From: Clostridiales bacterium UBA6981 | Lineage (GTDB): Bacteria > Bacillota > Clostridia > Oscillospirales > Oscillospiraceae | Assembly: GCA_002450075.1 (NCBI GenBank) | Contig: DJYJ01000037.1 | Span: forward strand, 2,701-11,245 | Length of the DNA stretch: 8,545 nt | Direction of reading: 5' to 3' | Shown here: positions 8,382 to 8,545 of the stretch, piece after piece | Position numbering within the stretch: position 1 is the stretch's first letter | Layout of the letters: each line of letters opens with the position of its first letter | Notes under the pieces: generated by a model | Databases searched by the model: none | What the model was told of the DNA's origin: nothing | What the model saw: only the letters and a program-made list of their open reading frames with translations | Translations under genes and position numbers: made by a program

Positions 8382-8545
8382 ACGCCGCAAAAGGAAAGGC
8401 GTTGTCTCAAAATAGTTAAAGAGACTATTGAGAGGCAACGCCTCTTTCATTTGGCCAAGATTGTGGAAAAAGTCGGCTTGCTCAAGCTCTGAGAGACCAA
8501 AAATGTGGAAAACCATCCAAGGAGTACCGCAAAACAGCAGCGCTC
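8382..8545. other. Gene-free AT-richer tail after the transposase
   Basis: No open frame with a start, Shine-Dalgarno and recognisable protein is seen on either strand. Composition is visibly more AT-rich than the genes to the left. It holds the large hairpin at 8397-8443; the rest (8451-8545) shows no motif I recognise. It may belong to a neighbouring repeat or insertion element lying mostly beyond the window. Confidence 0.5.
8397..8443. terminator. Long imperfect hairpin, possible bidirectional terminator or element end
   Basis: The 20-nt arms 8397-8416 (AGGCGTTGTCTCAAAATAGT) and 8424-8443 (ACTATTGAGAGGCAACGCCT) pair with 17 Watson-Crick pairs, one G-U pair and two mismatches around a 7-nt loop. 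CTCTTTCATTT follows on the plus strand and TTTCCTTTT on the minus strand, so it could end transcription both ways. The T tracts are interrupted, and the stem is longer than a usual terminator, so an insertion-element end or a small mobile repeat is an alternative. Confidence 0.45.

Noticed and set aside
7845..8516. Minus-strand frame of 223 codons opposite the transposase
   Set aside because: Its codons mirror the transposase and the hairpin; no domain is recognised and there is no convincing ribosome site. The part beyond 8381 was considered as a transposase fragment but no transposase motif is visible.

Overview
The window looks like a chromosomal segment of a GC-rich Clostridia-type Firmicute, probably an Oscillospiraceae/Ruminococcaceae-like gut anaerobe. 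This is inferred from the style of the SecA protein, the DUF1846 protein, the strong AAGGAGG-type Shine-Dalgarno sites and the kind of REP-associated transposase present; no single marker in the window proves the genus.

Layout. Two genes run leftward from a compact AT-rich divergent promoter region (about 1746-1917): a PlsC-type acyltransferase with an added zinc ribbon and C-terminal beta-rich tail (573-1745), then, 26 nt downstream, a DUF1846 protein cut by the window edge (1-546). Rightward from the same region runs a tightly packed series: secA (1918-4692), a YfiH/PgeF-type laccase-domain purine nucleoside enzyme (4724-5524), an orphan family-5 ABC-transporter substrate-binding lipoprotein (5535-7157), cytidine deaminase (7189-7569) and a miniature LysR-type HTH protein (7569-7832) whose start overlaps the cdd stop by one base. 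Gaps are 31, 10, 31 and -1 nt with no visible terminator, so co-transcription is plausible. SecA would export the lipoprotein. PgeF-like and Cdd enzymes both act on nucleosides, which may be why they sit together, but the substrate of the lipoprotein is unknown.

The right end is accessory: a REP-associated tyrosine (Y1/HUH) transposase, RAYT (7875-8381), followed by a large imperfect hairpin (8397-8443) and an AT-richer tail with no gene.

The most notable structure is inside the RAYT gene. Two REP-like palindromes, each a GTAG foot plus a 9-bp stem with a TT loop, lie in perfect inverted orientation within the coding frame and are translated as part of the protein. The transposase gene therefore appears to carry, as codons, the kind of DNA element that its own family recognises. 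The mini-LysR and RAYT reading frames are also in the same phase, separated by only one amber codon and 14 stop-free codons.
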